Part shown: positions 1 to 13,085 of the stretch, piece after piece
How positions within the stretch are numbered: position 1 is the first letter of the stretch
Layout of the letters: each line of letters starts with the position of its first letter
Source of the DNA: Heterodera schachtii
Taxonomy: Eukaryota > Nematoda > Chromadorea > Rhabditida > Heteroderidae
DNA length: 64,000 bases
NCBI GenBank assembly: GCA_023374025.1
Contig: SIJG01000011.1
Coordinates: forward strand, 951,343 to 1,015,342
Reading direction: 5' to 3'
Program-made: the position numbers and the translations under genes
The notes under the pieces: generated by a model
What the model was told of the DNA's origin: nothing
The model's input: only the letters and a program-made list of their open reading frames with translations
Database searches by the model: none

Positions 1-821
1 TCCGAAAGTTTTCTGCCATTCAAGCATTGACATATTTTTATTTTTTTACGGGGAAAGAAGTTAAGGAGAAATCTCAATTTTCAAAAATGGCATTTCTAAA
101 ATTTACCTGAGAATTACAAAATTTTCCAATGGCACTTATTGGCATCGCCGCTTGCTCCCACAAATTTTTTTTCTAATTAATTACAAAACAAATAACCAAA
201 CAATTAACTGAAGAAAATGCATTCAAGGGATAAACAAATTATAAAAGTTTTTTTTAATTGAGTGATAATTTATGAAACAATGTTCTTTGGCCTAAAACTA
301 TCGGAAACACATTTAGAAAATTTTTTAAATAATTTTTTCATTTGTTGATCAAAAGATTCAGGTTTTTTAATTTTTGAGAACGTAACCTGCTTATGCATTT
401 TCATTCATAATGAAATTTAATTGCAATTTGACACAATTAAATTGCCCGTCTCCGCCTCCTCCCAGGGAACCGGCCACTTTGGCGCCAGCCATTAGGCGCC
501 AAACGCTATAACATTTTTATGTCATTCAAATTAAATAAGCTTTCTATCATTTTAAAGCGCTTAATACTCCCTAATAGTCTGAAAAATTTCAAAAAATTTA
601 GTTGAGACACAAAAAGTTATGGCCAAAAATTAAAAAAATTGAATTTTTCTGGCAGTTTTGGCGCCGCACGCCATATCATCTTTTCAACCTAATATATTTT
701 TCTGGAATTTTGTAGGCTAATAGAAAACATTTAATTCAATTGAATGGTATTAAGAGATTATTTCATTTGGTTGGATAAGTAAAAAGTTAAAACACTTTAA
801 ATTTACTTTACAGCGCCAAAA
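1..821. other. AT-rich non-coding sequence with a fold-back repeat
   Basis: No supported gene. The stretch is AT-rich. From 466 to 680 it holds several GGCGCC sites arranged around an ATAACATTTTTATGTC / GACACAAAAAGTTAT pair, annotated separately as a fold-back repeat. Confidence 0.6.
486..675. repeat. Fold-back repeat with GGCGCC ends
   Basis: The left side reads GGCGCCAAACGCTATAAC and the right side, read on the minus strand, starts GGCGCCAAAACTGCC and continues to GGCCATAACTTTTT. The arms are diverged. The ATAACTTTTT word and the AAGCTTTCTATCATTTT segment recall the better preserved fold-backs at 11.7, 22.1 and 43.3 kb, so this is probably an old member of the same class. Confidence 0.4.
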
Positions 822-3300
822 ATGCCACCGGGCCAAAGTGACCCCGACCCTCCTCCCACCCACCCATTTGTTTCCCATCAAATTTTCTGCAGCACTGCTG
901 CTGTGTTTGTTGCTGCTTCTGCTAATGGTGGCGCTGTCTGCTGCTGGAATCGAATGCAGTCGCGCCATATTCGTGCATACAAATTAGCCCAAGTCAGCAG
1001 AGAGTACACACACTTTTGTGTGTATGTTGTGTGGGTGATTCTGCAGCACATAATACACTTACTGCTTGCTTCCCCCCCCCCGGTGCTGTTTCGTCCGCCG
1101 GTCAATTCGCTCCTCCCGCCGCCGGCGGAAGCGGCAGCTCCCGAATTGCCCCCCCCCCCTCACCGCTTCAACAGCACCATCCACCAATTTTTAGTGTTTC
1201 CGACGAGAAGCCCTCCCAATTCATTTCCATCCTCCCCGTCCCTCCTCTCCCACTTCCAAATCCATTCCCATTCATCCGTCAAGGTGCATGTGCTTACACA
1301 CCCGTCCCCTCCCCCCCCCCCTTCCGCACATTCGCATTTCTCTTCCGCCTCCCCCCCCCCCTCCCCTTCGGCTCAATAATGCCACTTTGTATAGAAATGG
1401 AGGCATAAGAATACCATGTAGAAAATAAGCATGCATAATATATTATTGTATAGGTATGAGAATGAGTGGTCTGTGTGTCTCTGTGTGTATTCATTTTCCC
1501 ATTTTGGTGCCACCACCGGCGCCGCCATTTTTTGTTCGGCATGCATATGTTGTCCCCCTCCCTCCCCCGGGGGAAATGGGCATGCCTGCTGGACCGGAGA
1601 GCGAAGTGGACCGGAAGTGAGCGAGCCAATGCCCGCCGCTTGGCATGAGATGGCCAGCGGTCTGCCTACCGCTTTCCCCGGGGGGGGGGGGGGCTTCGTC
1701 CTCCCAACTCTCTCCAGCGTTGGCCATCTGTCATGAGGCCATCACCACCACCAGCAGCAGCACCAGTAATGGAATTATCCAATTCTGCCTCGCCATCATT
1801 TTATGGTTGTCTTCCACTTCCGCTGCTGTTTGTTGGCATGCGCTTGTGCGCCGTCCGGTGGCGGTGCCAAGTGCCGCCGCCCTCCGCACAATGTCGAGAG
1901 TCTTGGGCCTCGCCCCCCCCCCCTCCCCCACATCCCTTCCACCACTTTCTTTTTCCTCCTTTCCCCTACCCCACTCATTTGGGCCATTTCTGGCCACTAC
2001 AATTTCACAAAGGCACCACCGACATTGCGAGAGGGGCGGGAGGGGCAGGGGGCAATTGGACGAGTCGCTCGTCTCGGCATTCCCTCCCCCCGTCTCCGTT
2101 GGCATTGGCAATTTTGTGCAAAATATTTATGCCTTTTTAAAGCATCATAATACTTACCTTTTCAATGAGGAAATAAGTCCTTTTTTTTCTTTTCTGAAAA
2201 TATCATTTGCCCATTTTCTTTTTTGCTGGTGCCAATGCCTTAAAATTGTGCCCAATTTTAAAAGCGCTCAAATGGGCGGTGTTGTGTTAAATTTTTAGAG
2301 ATTCCCTAATTAATTGTATATATATCCTTTTATGGTAATTATGTTTTTAAAAAATATTTTCGAGTTATTTAAAAATAAAAATGACCCCATGCTTTTTTTT
2401 TTACCATTTTTTCGCTCTTCTTCTCTCTATTTCTCTCCCCTTGCAATTCTCTCTTTTCCCCCATTCTTTTCCTCTAGCTTTTTCCGTTTTGACTCTCTCA
2501 CCCCCTTCCGGTTGTCCATCTCGCTTCTTCTCTCATTTGAGGGTGGACATCGCCCCGGGGGGGGGGGGGGAGGGTGGACGAGAGAGAGAGTGAGCGAGTG
2601 AGTGAGTGGGCGGGTGGATATTGGGTACTCGTGTCATTATGCTGCTGCTCCTCCAGGGAGAAGCCGTCTCGTTGCTTTTGCCTTCGTCCCCGGGCGGGGG
2701 GGGGGGGGGGGGGGAGGAGCGGGGAGCGCTATTTATAAGCAGGACCTTCCTCCATTTTGGCTCGTTTCTCTTCCACTTCGCTACCACCAATTTTTCTCGA
2801 GAGTTGATTGTGCAGCAGCAGCAGCAGCAATGCACACATAGAAAGCCTCCCCCATGCTTTTCCTACTGCTTTTCTGGCTGGCCATCAGTGGCCAAATGGT
2901 GGGAGACAAAGTCCGGCGAAGTCGGCCCGGGTCGGGGCAGAGTCCTCAGCAAATGCACCACGCCCATTGCCCACTCCTCCCGCTTCCCCCGGCTTTTCCT
3001 CCCCTCCCATTGCCCACTCCTCCCGCTTCCCCCCGGCTTTTCCTCCTCCCCCCCCCCATTCTTTTGCGCTTCCCAAATGCTTTTTCTCCTCTTCCTTAAC
3101 CACCATTCTCTCCCAGCAGCTCCGATTTGTTCACTTTGCTTCTTTTGTCTTTTGTTTTCCTTCTGCTGCTGCGCGTGTGCTATGTTTTAGATGCGGAACA
3201 ACGATAAAGCCACTGATTTTTACATTTGTAATATTTTTTGCCCGGAAACTCTCCGATTCATCCATAGAAATCCCTTTTTCGGACTCACAATTATGGTGAA
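822..3300. other. Non-coding, pyrimidine-rich sequence with long C and G runs
   Basis: Open frames here are created by long C or G runs and CT-rich simple sequence, giving proline-, serine- and glycine-rich translations in several overlapping frames on both strands. No domain, no credible splice structure and no consistent frame is visible. Homopolymers include G runs at 2557-2570 and 2696-2714 and several C runs of 9-12. A (CAG)n tract lies near 2813-2829. The role is unknown; a promoter or UTR for an unseen gene cannot be excluded. Confidence 0.5.
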
Positions 3301-4450
3301 TCAAATTGTCTTTTAAGAAATGCGCCTATGACTTGTTTCAGCTGATTGTGAGAGAAAAGGATAATCAATTTTGAGTTGATCATTCCTACTGTAATGCACT
3401 TTTTCTCAAGAATTACAATTTTTTATCAAAATTTATTTACCCTTTTCAAGCTCATAGGGACTTACGGATCTTTTGCATATATTGTAGAGAATTTTGTGCT
3501 TTTTTATTTGACCTATTATATTTCTGGGAAAATTTTCCTGGTCCACCTAAGAATTTTTATCGAAAATTCTCCCGATTTTAAGCCATTTTGAGGGTGTCGG
3601 GTCAGCACCAAGGAGTGAGCTGACCAAGTTGGTGTGAAAGGCGCTTTTTTATCAACACCAAAGTTACTTACACAAGTTGGAATTTCTTCAGATTTACCCT
3701 TAGTTTTAAGATAGAGAAATTTTTTTTTTTAAAAAATCGCTACCATATCTTTAACCATCCAAGAAAAGATGTGCAACAACTAAGGCAAAGATTGTTCATT
3801 CATCAGTGACCAAAACATTATTTGGGAAAGGAAGTCTCTGGTGCCATTCAAAAGCCCATAAAAATGCAACAAAACTTTCAAAACATTGAGCTTAAATAAC
3901 AACCGTTAATTGGAAAATTTTTTATCAAAGCAATTATGTAGTTACTAAAAATCCAATAAGTTAACTAAATAGTTATGAAAAAATGGTAAAAAATGATGAA
4001 AATAGAAACAAAAAATTTTTAAAGTAATATTTAAATATATTTTTTTCTTCAAGGAAAATTTAACAAAAATAGTTTAAACACTTGTTGAAGATGAATTTCA
4101 ACTTTTTGAAGTAACGAAAAAAAATTTATTACACTGAAAAGTCAATTTTTAAGGGGATTTTTTTTCATTTTATATCGCTTTTTCAAAAGAGAATTAAGAA
4201 TTTTTGCTATAGATAACGAACGAAATTTCCAAATTTTTGATTTTAAAAAATTAAGTTTTGAATTTCAATTATTAGGGGTGTATTTTTCACATGTATGTAT
4301 TGCATTTTTGTCAAATAATTTCTTAAAAATCCAAAATAGTAACAAAACGCCAAATTAGTGAATGCTGCAGAAAAATGGTTAAATAACTAAAAACCCACGC
4401 CCTAATTATCTCATTAGCGGACAGCGTACGTCAAATAGGAAAATTAACAA
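3301..4450. other. AT-rich intergenic DNA with one degenerate hAT-like end
   Basis: No gene seen. Near 4273-4290 lies TTAGGGGTGTATTTTTCAC, the internal motif shared with the hAT-like elements at 13.1, 39.7 and 45.1 kb. Near 4330-4411 are CCAAAATAGTAACAAAACG-type words followed by CCCACGCCCTA, which looks like a right terminus. No matching left end or target duplication was found, so this is at best a truncated copy. Confidence 0.35.
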
Positions 4451-4724
4451 TAATGAATGAAGAGCGGAACAATGCTTTGTGGTGGCGCTGATTATGCCGT
4501 TGTTTCTGTGGTCCGTCGTCCGTCACTTTTGTCCCTCTTCTTTCTTCCGTCTATTGCCGCTCGTTCGTCGCCCCCGGGCGCGGTGTTTTCCCATTTCCAT
4601 CAATTCCTCCTTCTCTTTCTCTACCCCTTCTGTTCCATCGCCGCAATTTTTTCTCTCCTCTCTTTTTTGTCTGTTCTCTCGTGCTATTTGTACGATTGTC
4701 TGTCTATCTCTGTCTGTTGTTGTG

Positions 4725-4998
4725 ACTCTCTGTTTTTGTCTGTCCTCTCACCCTCTCTCTCCTCCTTACTCTCTGTTTTTATCTGTCCTCTCACCCTCTC
4801 TCTCTTCCTTACTCTCTGTTTTTGTCTGTCCTCTCACCCTCTCTCTCTTTTCTCACCCTCTCTCTCCTCCTTACTCTCTGTTTTTGTCTGTCCTCTCACC
4901 CTCTCTCTCTTTTCTCACCCTCTCTCTCCTCCTTACTCTCTGTTTTTGTCTGTCCTCTCACCCTCTCTCTCTCCTCTCTCTCTCTCTCTTTTTTCCTT
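4725..4998. repeat. Pyrimidine-strand minisatellite, 43- and 62-bp units
   Basis: The phrase ACTCTCTGTTTTTGTCTGTC starts at 4725, 4768 (with one change), 4811, 4873 and 4935, giving spacings of 43, 43, 62 and 62. The longer unit contains an extra TTTCTCACCCTCTCTCTC piece. The array ends in simple CT repeats near 4998. The plus strand is almost pure pyrimidine. Open frames through it are by-products of the repeat. Confidence 0.9.
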
Positions 4999-4999
4999 A

Positions 5000-7900
5000 C
5001 TCTCTTTCTCTCTCATTGTCCTTGTGGTTTTTCCCTCTCCCCCTCCCTCTTTCGTCTCCCCTCTCCCCCCGCGGGGGCGCCATTTTGGACAGAGCCAAAA
5101 ACACCGCGAAAACACGCCGCCGCTTCACCTCTCTCGCTCCCCCAGCAGCAGCCCCTAATTTTCTGTGTGTGTAGAAAAAGCGTCTCCCCCCCCCCCCAAA
5201 TTTGCCGTGTCTCCTTTTTTGGATGCTTTTTCAAAATTAGTGAATGGACGGACCAATGGCGGAACACTGTTATGTGTATGTGATGTGATGAGCTTTTTGC
5301 CGCTTCTTCTCTGCTTTTCTTTCTGCAATTAGTTGCGTTGTTTTCGTTCATTTCGCTGTTTTTGTTGCCCATTTCCCCCCCCCCCCCCCCGCCGCCGCCG
5401 TCGCCCAATGATTTTTCATTTCCAATTTTCCTCACTCCATTTGCACAGAAAAAGCGCCCACCGTCCGAAGCAAAGCAAAAAAAAAAAAGCGGATTTTTAT
5501 TTGATACATACATAAAAATGCTGCTGCTATTGGAATATTTATGAACGCAAAACGCGTAAAGCTAAACAATTTTTTCGTTTTAAAATAATTTGACGAATTC
5601 AAAAAATTTTACTTTCATTTAAATGCCAATTCGCTCGGTTTTGGAATTGATAAAAAAAAATAAGAAAATAAAAAATCCTCTTGTAAATCATAATAGAACG
5701 AGCATTTTATTTGTTATTTTTTCAGCAGCTTTACTTTAATGAGAGATGAATTTTAGCCGAAAATGTTTCATTTTTACGTCAAATATTTTACAAAAATTTT
5801 TATCAATATTTTGATAAATTTTTGGCTTTTTGGATTTGAAGAGAAATTCATTTATTTGTTGCTCTAAATTTCCCATATTTGATCAATATTTTCAAAATAT
5901 TTTGGTAATTTCAAAAATATTTATTTAAATATTTGTCATTTTTTTTAGTAAATATATGTAAATCTAATTCATAATTAAACCTTAATAAGATGTTAATTAT
6001 AATCCTTTAATTTCCACTTAAAATAACGAATTCTTTTAACAATTAAATGGGGAAACTTTATTTATTATTTTTGCTTTATAATGTTTAAGCCAACCTGATT
6101 AGAGATCACCGCCAAAAATATTTAAAATTGGAAAAATTTATAGAAAATCCTAACGGTTGGAAAATTTTTTTTTTAAATAAGCTTATTAAAAGGAGCACAA
6201 TTCTTTAAACAATTGAAAAAAGGACCAATGGCCACAAAACTATACGGCCTGATTTTGCTGATGGATTTATCAAAAAAATCTTTTCAAAAATTAGAAAGCC
6301 AATTCTTTTCACGACTTTCGGCCCCTTTGGGCTGCTGCTCTTTGCCCATCCTCCCATTGTAATTTAAATCCTCCAATTCTCATTTGAATGCATATAATAT
6401 GTATTATTTATTTGTCACCTTCCGTCGGCCGTTCGTTGCTTTTCCTCCCTTTCTTTTCCCCGCTTCCCCCGTCGGCCCTTTTTTTGGTCACATTTCGTCC
6501 CCCCCCCCCCTCCGTCCGTCCTCCCCGATTGGAATCGTAAAATTCCGTCGTCCATTCATTCATTCACCACACGCTTTTTTTTGCTGCACCATCTTCCCCT
6601 ACCCCTACCACCACCACCCAGCAGCACAAAACTGTGCTGAACCAACCCCCCCCCCACCACCTCCGATCATCGCGGATCGGTTCGCAATTGGCGATCGGAT
6701 CACCCACCCGATCACTTGCCCACCCATTAGATCAATCAGCAGCACACGCCCTCCCCTCCCCGCTCCCCATTCTTCCGTGTGTGTGGTGTTCCGTATGCTT
6801 AATCGGATCATAAATGGCTTTTCATCCGCCGCTTTTACCTTCCCTTCCCCACTGCCTTTCAAAAAAATTAACTCCGATCACTTCTTTGCGGTGAATTATC
6901 TACCCGTATTCGTGCAGAGTTATACAAAAGACCAATCAGCAGTAATTTTTTACTCTCTATTCATAGAGACCGGAATAGGACCAGCGGAGATTCAGTCAGG
7001 ATTTTCCTGTCTTCTGGTCCTGTGATCCGTGTATTTGTTTTAAATCCATCCGGATTTTTGGAGAAGTCCGGAAACTAGAAGGATTTTACTCCCTCCTCCT
7101 CTATTGCTATAAAAAACTGAAACACCAATTAATGGTCCTTTTGCCAATCAATTAGCATTTAAACTTTTCCTTGGCCACACTTTTCTTAATTGGTCCCAGT
7201 CTTCATTTTGAGTAACTTTTTTAACACATATATCCGGGAGTTCTTGCTTTAATTTTATCTTAGGGCCTTTAGCTTATTATAATAATTTATGAGCATTTAA
7301 GAAAAAAGCCATGGTCCACTAACTCATGAATGGTTTTAGTTTTACTGAAGAATCCCAAGAAATTCAGTGGAACTGATCAAAATGCCCATTTGATTAGGCA
7401 TTATGCCAATCAGTCGAACTAATTTCACTCACTAAAAAGAAATTGAATGTTGATCACTTGGTCTGCTGATCATCTGCTGATCAGTTCCTGGGTGTGTATT
7501 CTTTCTTCACTGGACCGATAGAATCCGGACCCCCCCCCCCTCACTCCCCCCCCCCCCTCCTTTTTTGGGCCGAGGCGTGCCATATGCTTAAAAAACAAAC
7601 AATAACAACAATAAATTGCTTGTTGTTTTTTATGCTTTTCCTTACACTGTTTTTTACGATTTTGTCACCCCCTTCCCCTTCGCTCCCCCATTTTCTCCCC
7701 CATTTCCTTTTATGCGCTTATCGCTAATTCCCCCCCCCCCGCCCCGCCGCTTTTCTTATTCAGACACAACAACACAGCTACATAATGCACAACAAACCAA
7801 TAATTCTTTTTGCACAATTCTTTGTATAAAATTTTTGTTCTTTTTAATATTTTAAAACGCATAAAAATATTTATAAAAGGCGTCCAATCATAAGAAAAGT

Positions 7901-9380
7901 GATCATAAAACTCAGCTCTTCTTTGATCATTGGCGCAATCATTAGCAGCATATCATTGTAGGGCGGCTTTACCATTTAATGCTAAAGGATAAGTAACAAA
8001 ATTGGTAAGAAATTTAAAAACATAAAAATGATGTCCATAGGAATTAAGCCATTTTTAAAATGTTGGTTTATAATTTCAGTTCTATTTTGAATATTTTAGG
8101 ATTTTTATAATTTTTGAAAAATAGCAGATGAGAAAATACGAATTATTCTGTCCTTGTAATTCGCTTTTTGTTAGGCCATTTCCTGTGGTTTACTCAAAGT
8201 GCACCACCGGGGACTAAACCGGATTCCGACTTTGTCGGCAGAACCGGCTGATTGATTAATTGCCCGGTGACCCGCTGAAAAATAAACGGCTTCCGATATC
8301 ACTGAATGAGCGGCTCTCTTTGATTATAATATCTATTATAATAAAGCCCGGAAAACACCAGCAAAGCAAGCCAATTTTGATCTAATTATTACATGAATTG
8401 GACCACAACAACAGAACCCGTCGTATTCGAGCAAAAAGTATGGCCATTAAATGGAAGAAGCTGCCCGGGGGAGGGGAGGGGGGGGGGGGGGGGGGGGAGG
8501 AAACATGAATCCGATATAACAAATTGATATTAGAGCCCGAAAAATAACCAACGAGTTCTGGCGATCATTGTTTTGTCCACGTGCATTAACAATGATTCCA
8601 TTTCCGATCAGCTGTTTATTATTAGGAAAATAAATGCAAAAAGATGCCGATCAGAGAAGACCAATGCCGCTTATTACATAAAGCGACGACAACAAAGCAC
8701 GAATAAAGCCCCCGAGCTTTCTCTTATCTGAAAACCTTAAATTCAAAATGAGAATTTCGAATTTTTACTAGATTTTCTCTATTTGGTATAAAAATTTTTA
8801 CAGGTATGAAATTTTATCCGTTTTATATTTAAAGAAATTTTGGTCAAATATTTTTAAATATTATTTTTTGATTCCTTTTGCTGCAGTTTTGTTGTTATTC
8901 ACTTTTCCGTCCCCCCCCCCCCTCCACCAAATTCCAGTAAATCGCATTTTTCACGCTGATTATTAGCGCATTTATTGTCAATGTTTGTTGCTTTTGCCGA
9001 TCATTTTTTCTCCCCAATGTTTCGCGCACTTTCTCTTCCACTTTTTTTTTTGATTGCGTTAAAAGGGGCCAATTTGGACACAATTTGTACGCACTTTTGC
9101 GCCGGGGGGGGGGGGGGGGGGGAGGCGGCGGTTCGATGAAAAGACGCGGCGACCGCCCGCAACACGCGCACACACTCATCAGACAGATCAGCAGCAGAAA
9201 GCGAGCGCAGCAGCACCACTGTCCCCACCCCAACGCCAACACCAATCAGTCGTCGGCAAACAATTTCATTTACCAACACCGCCGCCACCATCACGACACA
9301 AACACTCGTCGTCATCACATCGCTGCGCTATTTGGCCAACGACTCTAACTCCCTTCCCCCCCCCCCCAATCTCACATCAT
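5000..9380. other. Gene-free DNA with mononucleotide G/C tracts
   Basis: No supported gene. Notable items are C runs near 5187, 5386, 6499, 7531, 7548 and 7730, a 20-base G run at 8478-8497 and a 19-base G run at 9104-9122. The intervening sequence alternates between AT-rich and CT-rich. Short open frames here are proline- or serine-rich and overlap on both strands, which is typical of low-complexity DNA. Confidence 0.5.
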
Positions 9381-9389
9381 TGGCCATCA

Positions 9390-9900
9390 TTCCATCACCC
9401 CGATCAGTCAAATTCCACTTTTTTGATCATTCTCCTAACAGGTCATATTTGATCAGTTTTATGATTGGGTTACCTCCTTCCCTCTACATTCTTTCACCAC
9501 CTCTCAATTCCTTTTGTTCCGATCGCTCTCTTAGCTGATCACTTTTGAACAGTTTCTTCCCTTCTTTCCCACATGATTGTTGATCAGATTCATTTTGATC
9601 AACAATCATTTTTCTTCAACAATCATTTTGATCACAAATCTCTTTCTCATTGTCAGACGCCTTGAGCAAGCTTTACTCTTTCTCACAATATTTCTTTTTT
9701 CTTGATCATTTTTGTCAGGTTTCACTCTTAATATTGCTTAACTACCTTTATTATTACTTCACCTTCTTAGGCTTTAACTTTTCTGATCATCATATCATGT
9801 TCTCTTTTCTAACTTTTCTGATCATCATATCATGTTCTCTTTTCCGATCGCCTTTCACTTAATGATCATTTTTATCGGCTTTTTCTTTTATGATCTTCTT
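9390..9900. other. Cluster of TGATCA / GATCA palindromes
   Basis: In about 500 bp the hexamer TGATCA or a close variant recurs many times in a TC-rich background (for example near 9424, 9451, 9536, 9581, 9596, 9630, 9703, 9784, 9819 and 9862). The wider 6.6-10.3 kb stretch is also rich in GATCA. It could be a binding-site cluster or a decayed simple repeat; sequence alone does not decide. Confidence 0.4.
9776..9845. repeat. Tandem duplication, 35-bp unit
   Basis: The segment starting AACTTTTCTGATCATCATAT at 9776 is repeated without visible change starting at 9811, a period of 35 bp. It lies inside the TGATCA cluster and adds two of its sites. Confidence 0.9.
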
Positions 9901-11690
9901 GACCGGCTTTCTTTTTTTTAATCATTTAACTTCCTTTTCCAATCACCTCACTATCATCATCATTCTTCCATTCTTTCACCTTCTTCTTCGTCATCATCAG
10001 AATCATCTCTTTTACCTACATTCTTCCTTCACTGCTTTATCCAATTAGCAGCCCACGTTCGGCATTTTCCGATCACTACCATTTTTCATATATAAGTCGC
10101 TCCATGCTAATCCCTTTTTTTATCTTCCGATCACTTTCCCCCCCCCCCCTTTTTTTTACTCTCACCGTTTTCTCCCGTTCATTTCTCGTCAGCCAGCCGA
10201 CCGTTCGATCAGTTCAGCCGTTCGATCAGTTTTTGCTCGGATCGCTCGTTCCCTCCCCTCCCATCTGATCATATCAGCTTCCCACTTCCTTCCCTTCCGC
10301 ACCGCATCAGTCTCCTCCTGCTCCTCCTCGTTGCGATGGCGGCGGTCGTCTCCCGCCGCGATGTCTCCCGTCCGCCCGTGCCCTCCTCCCTTTCGCCGCG
10401 TCCCCCCCCCCTTCGGTGGTGCCCCGACTTCCCCTCTTCCTCCCCCCTGCCCGCTCCACCTCCACAGCACACATAAACCTCTCGAGAATACTCTTCGCCC
10501 CCCCCTTCCCCTCCCGCTCTCCGATCGCCGCTTCTCCTCATCCATCCCCCGCCGCCCCCATAATCTTATGTAAAGTACACACATTCATTCTCATTCACTC
10601 AGTTCAGTCAGTCAGTCATTCAGCGCAGCAGCAGCAGCAGCACATTTTCATTCATTCACTGTTTGTTGTGTACAAAAAGATGAAGAAAAGCGCAGCAGCA
10701 GCAGTGGCTGTGTTGTGTGTGGAAGTTGCTGGCTGACTGATCATGGAATGTACATGTACATATTTAACCCACACTTTCCATAATATGTCAATCGCATGGA
10801 CAGATGGGCAAAACAATTTGAGTGGAGATGAGAGGGGAGTAATTTGAACGAGAGTGAAAATTTTCAATTTTTAGGAGCCTCAGGTATTAATGATTTTGAG
10901 CGTTCTTGTTTTTAAATTGCATTTAAATATTTAATTCTGATTAAATTCTTGCCATTATTTTCCATTTTGGATGAGCAGCAAATTGAGCAAGTTACCGGCT
11001 AATTGCTTGTCTTTTTTGAGGTCCCACTATTGATTTTGAGGGTCCAGATTTTTTTTTTAAATTCTTTCTAAATATTAATTCTGATTAAATTCTTTTCACA
11101 CTTTCCAATCAATTTCATTTTCCATTTTTGAAAAATTTGGATTCAGCATTTTCTTCCTCTCCCTAATCGCGACATTTTGTCCCCCTGAATTTTCCATTTA
11201 TTCCCCCCCCCACTTTAGCCCCTTTTCCGATTTGTTCGAGGATCGATCCCCCCCTCTCGGCGTGTACATAATATTTATTATATTGCTTATAATGAGATTA
11301 TGTAGGGGCTTCATCAACACAGCAGCAACAACAACAGAAGTCTCTCCCCGTATTCTCACAAACACCCCCCCCCCTCCTTTTTTTCACGTGGCGCAGTGTC
11401 GCCCGCCACTAATTTAATAATGCTTAAATCAAAACAAAAATGAAAATCCATGGTCAGCAGATATTGGGGATAATGTGCCCTTTAAAATTTGCACTTTAAA
11501 ATTCAAAGTAAAATTGTTATGAGAAGGGCCCGGCTTCTTAGGAGTTTTTGTTTGCTTTTCTACGCCTTTGTTTCTATGAGAATTTCACGAAAACATATTT
11601 TTAGCCAGCTTATAAATCCTTAAATCCCATTGGACTTCACCCGCCCCCCCCCCCACTAAAATATGGGCGTGTCCCTATTTTGGCTCTAAT
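9900..11690. other. Intergenic DNA, CT-rich then AT-rich
   Basis: No gene that I can support. A (CAG)5 tract lies near 10628-10642 and a small open frame beginning MKKSAAAAVAVLCVEVAG follows at 10681. It is alanine-rich, very short and has no splice partner that I can see. Overlapping long frames on both strands between 10189 and 10584 reflect purine/pyrimidine strand bias, not coding. Confidence 0.45.
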
Positions 11691-11695
11691 GCACT

Positions 11696-12033
11696 TTAGG
11701 CGTCCAATGTTCGGTTTCTTTGACCATAATTTTTTTCTTACTTGGTCAATACCTACTTTCTTGGTATCAAACGAAAGCTTAAAGTCTCGGAGATTCATAA
11801 ATGTAAGAAAAGGTCAAATACTGATGATAATGAAAAAATTACAAGGAGAAAGCACGAAAAATAGCTTTTTAAGATTATATTCAAGAATAATTTTTTGTCT
11901 GTTGCTTTTAGACCAGAATTTAAGTCTACAAAATTTCTTTAGACTTCAAGTTTTCGTTTGATATCAAGAATGTAGGTATTGACCAAGTAAGAAAAAAGTT
12001 ATGACCAAAAAAACTGAACATTGGACGCCTAGA
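11696..12033. mobile_element. Fold-back (MITE-like) element, about 90-bp inverted arms
   Basis: The left arm, about 11696-11785, starts TTAGGCGTCCAATGTTCGG and runs through TTCTTACTTGGTCAATACC to TATCAAACGAAAGCTTAAAG. The right arm, about 11940-12033, is its imperfect reverse complement and ends ATTGGACGCCTAGAAC. About 155 bp of unrelated AT-rich DNA separates the arms. No transposase and no clear target duplication were found. The ATAACTTTTTT and TATCAAACGAAAGCTT words recur in the fold-back at 22.1 kb. Confidence 0.8.
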
Positions 12034-13030
12034 ACCCTTGTTTTTACGTTTTCGACGTTTCACCCTCTTTTTTGCCAAAAATTTTTTTTTTTTTTTGAAA
12101 ATTTTCTAACAAAAATACATTAAAAGAAAAATTCACACATTTAATTTATTTCGATATAAAAAGAACAATCTTTGAAGTTTTGCATCATTATTTGCCATTT
12201 TCACCCCTATTTTTGGCATATTTCGCATTTTCTTTCTCCCTATTTAGCCCTTATTTTGGATTTTCACCCTTTGAGTTTGAATGCCTAATTTTTAATTTAA
12301 TATTCTTAAAATTTAATTCAATTTTATTTTTTTGTATTTCCATTTCTAAATTCAAAAGTCTATAATTCTATGAGAAAAATTACACTTTTTGTTTGTTTTA
12401 CAAATAAAAATTATTAATAAATTAAAAATGATTTTTTTTTGATATGGGAACAGAAGGACTCTTATAATAATCACCAGCAGCACACCAAAATTCTATGCTG
12501 TGTTTATTCATCCATTCATTGGTATTTCAATTTCCATCGCCGTGTGAATCATTTTGGCCATTTTAATGGAAGTTTTTTTTGGAAAGAATATTAATCGTGG
12601 CAAAAAATGCAATGATTTTATCCATTCGTAAATAATTTACTGACTTTTAGTCCCTAAAAATGTTAAATTTTGCAAATAATCCATGAAATTGCTGTTTGTT
12701 GGCTGCTGTTTCATAAATGAATCAAAGATTATCGCTTCTCGCACAATTTGAGAAAATGGGGACGGATGGGAGAGGAAGCCCACTAAATGCCATAGCATAA
12801 GAGAAAATGACGTCTCATGTCCCGACATGTTCCCAGAATTGTCAAAGGGTTGAAAATGCGATTAAAGCCTCCGTTCCGACTAATTACCGGCACAATGTGC
12901 GCAACCGGGCGAACGAGATTTTTACGAGTCCCATTTTGAGTAATCCGTCTGATAAATAACTGGGACCACTGCAAAGACGGTCCTAGGATTTCGGCTTGGG
13001 CGTGGGGGATACCGCCCCGGGCGAAAACTT
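12034..13030. other. AT-rich DNA followed by a unique-looking segment
   Basis: No confident gene. Positions 12783-13020 have more balanced base composition and an open minus-strand frame, but no splice sites or domain. The segment ends at TTGGGCGTGGGGGATACC, close to the repeats at 13.0 kb. Confidence 0.3.
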
Positions 13031-13085
13031 TTTTTTTTTTGTGGCGCATTTTTCAAAAAAATTGGTGAACAGGAGCTCCGGCGGA

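Noticed and set aside
822..3190. Several open frames of 100-217 codons on both strands
   Set aside because: They arise from C/G homopolymers and CT-rich simple sequence, overlap one another in all frames and show no domain or splice pattern.
12783..13049. 88-codon minus-strand frame with near-normal composition
   Set aside because: No splice sites or recognisable motif, and its 5' part runs into dispersed repeat sequence.
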